Below the pieces are notes generated by a model. It had not been told where the DNA came from. It worked only from the letters and a program-made list of their open reading frames with translations, and ran no database searches. A stretch of 16,455 nucleotides of DNA from JBAYVY01 sp041674345. Lineage in GTDB: Bacteria > Planctomycetota > Phycisphaerae > Phycisphaerales > Zrk34. The stretch's first letter is position 1. Each line of letters opens with the position of its first letter. Positions 16,400 to 16,455 of the stretch are shown here, piece by piece. The position numbers were made by a program, and so were the translations under genes. Location: contig JBAYVY010000040.1 in the NCBI GenBank assembly GCA_041674345.1, positions 1 through 16,455 of the forward strand, in the 5' to 3' direction.

Positions 16400-16455
16400 G
16401 GGACCGGCGCAGCGGAGGCAAGGGCGCAGCCCGCAGCCGTAGCGGAGCCGGTCCC
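16400..16455. repeat. Inverted repeat GGGACCGGC ... GCCGGTCCC with internal hairpin at the window edge
   Basis: GGGACCGGC (16400-16408) is the exact reverse complement of GCCGGTCCC (16447-16455). Inside it, GGGC-GCA-GCCC (16422-16432) can form a smaller hairpin, and CAGCGGAG / TAGCGGAG recur as direct repeats. The element is cut by the window boundary. It probably belongs to the same mobile or repeat element as the adjacent 26-bp repeats. Confidence 0.6.

Overview
The window looks like chromosomal DNA of a GC-rich, Gram-negative-type bacterium. It carries a complete outer-membrane secretin and a set of type II secretion pseudopilins. The gene style (GT39-like and GT2 glycosyltransferases beside a compact T2SS operon, heptanucleotide GGAAGTC-type repeats) suggests a planctomycete of the Phycisphaerae kind, but this is an impression from protein style and not a demonstrated assignment.

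Layout. Bases 1-708 hold the C-terminal end of a membrane glycosyltransferase-like protein (+). It converges on a GT2-family, dolichol-phosphate-mannose-synthase-like glycosyltransferase (-, 706-1884); the two stop codons share a 10-bp palindrome. A 254-bp divergent region (1885-2138) separates this from a large co-directional operon (+, 2139-13764): gspD, gspE, gspF, gspG, gspH, gspI, gspJ, gspK, a GspC-like gene, gspL, gspM and a TPR lipoprotein. Most junctions are ATGA/TGATG overlaps, which implies translational coupling. The encoded parts make almost a whole type II secretion machine: secretin channel, ATPase, inner-membrane platform (F, L, M), clamp protein (C-like), pseudopilus (G major; H, I, J, K tip) and possibly a pilotin (the lipoprotein). 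A prepilin peptidase (GspO) and GspN are not in the window. The unusual points are the position of the GspC-like gene between K and L, an extra N-domain in the secretin, and several in-frame repeat-driven insertions. The most striking insertion is a 34-bp inverted repeat inside gspL.

From about 13765 the composition becomes more AT-rich and the content changes to a type II restriction-modification module. A C5-cytosine methyltransferase (13981-15341) is split by a -1 frame change at a run of eight T exactly before the ENV motif. A putative restriction endonuclease starts at 15370 and is interrupted by an in-frame TGA at 15973. Its frame then stays open, with clearly protein-like sequence, until it runs into tandem 26-bp repeats and a 9-bp inverted repeat at the right edge; these look like the end of an insertion sequence. 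The module therefore carries three independent lesions, or recoding/phase-variation points, and is most simply a decaying, horizontally acquired R-M system. The T8 tract with a TAATG stop-start overlap deserves a real test as an on/off switch.
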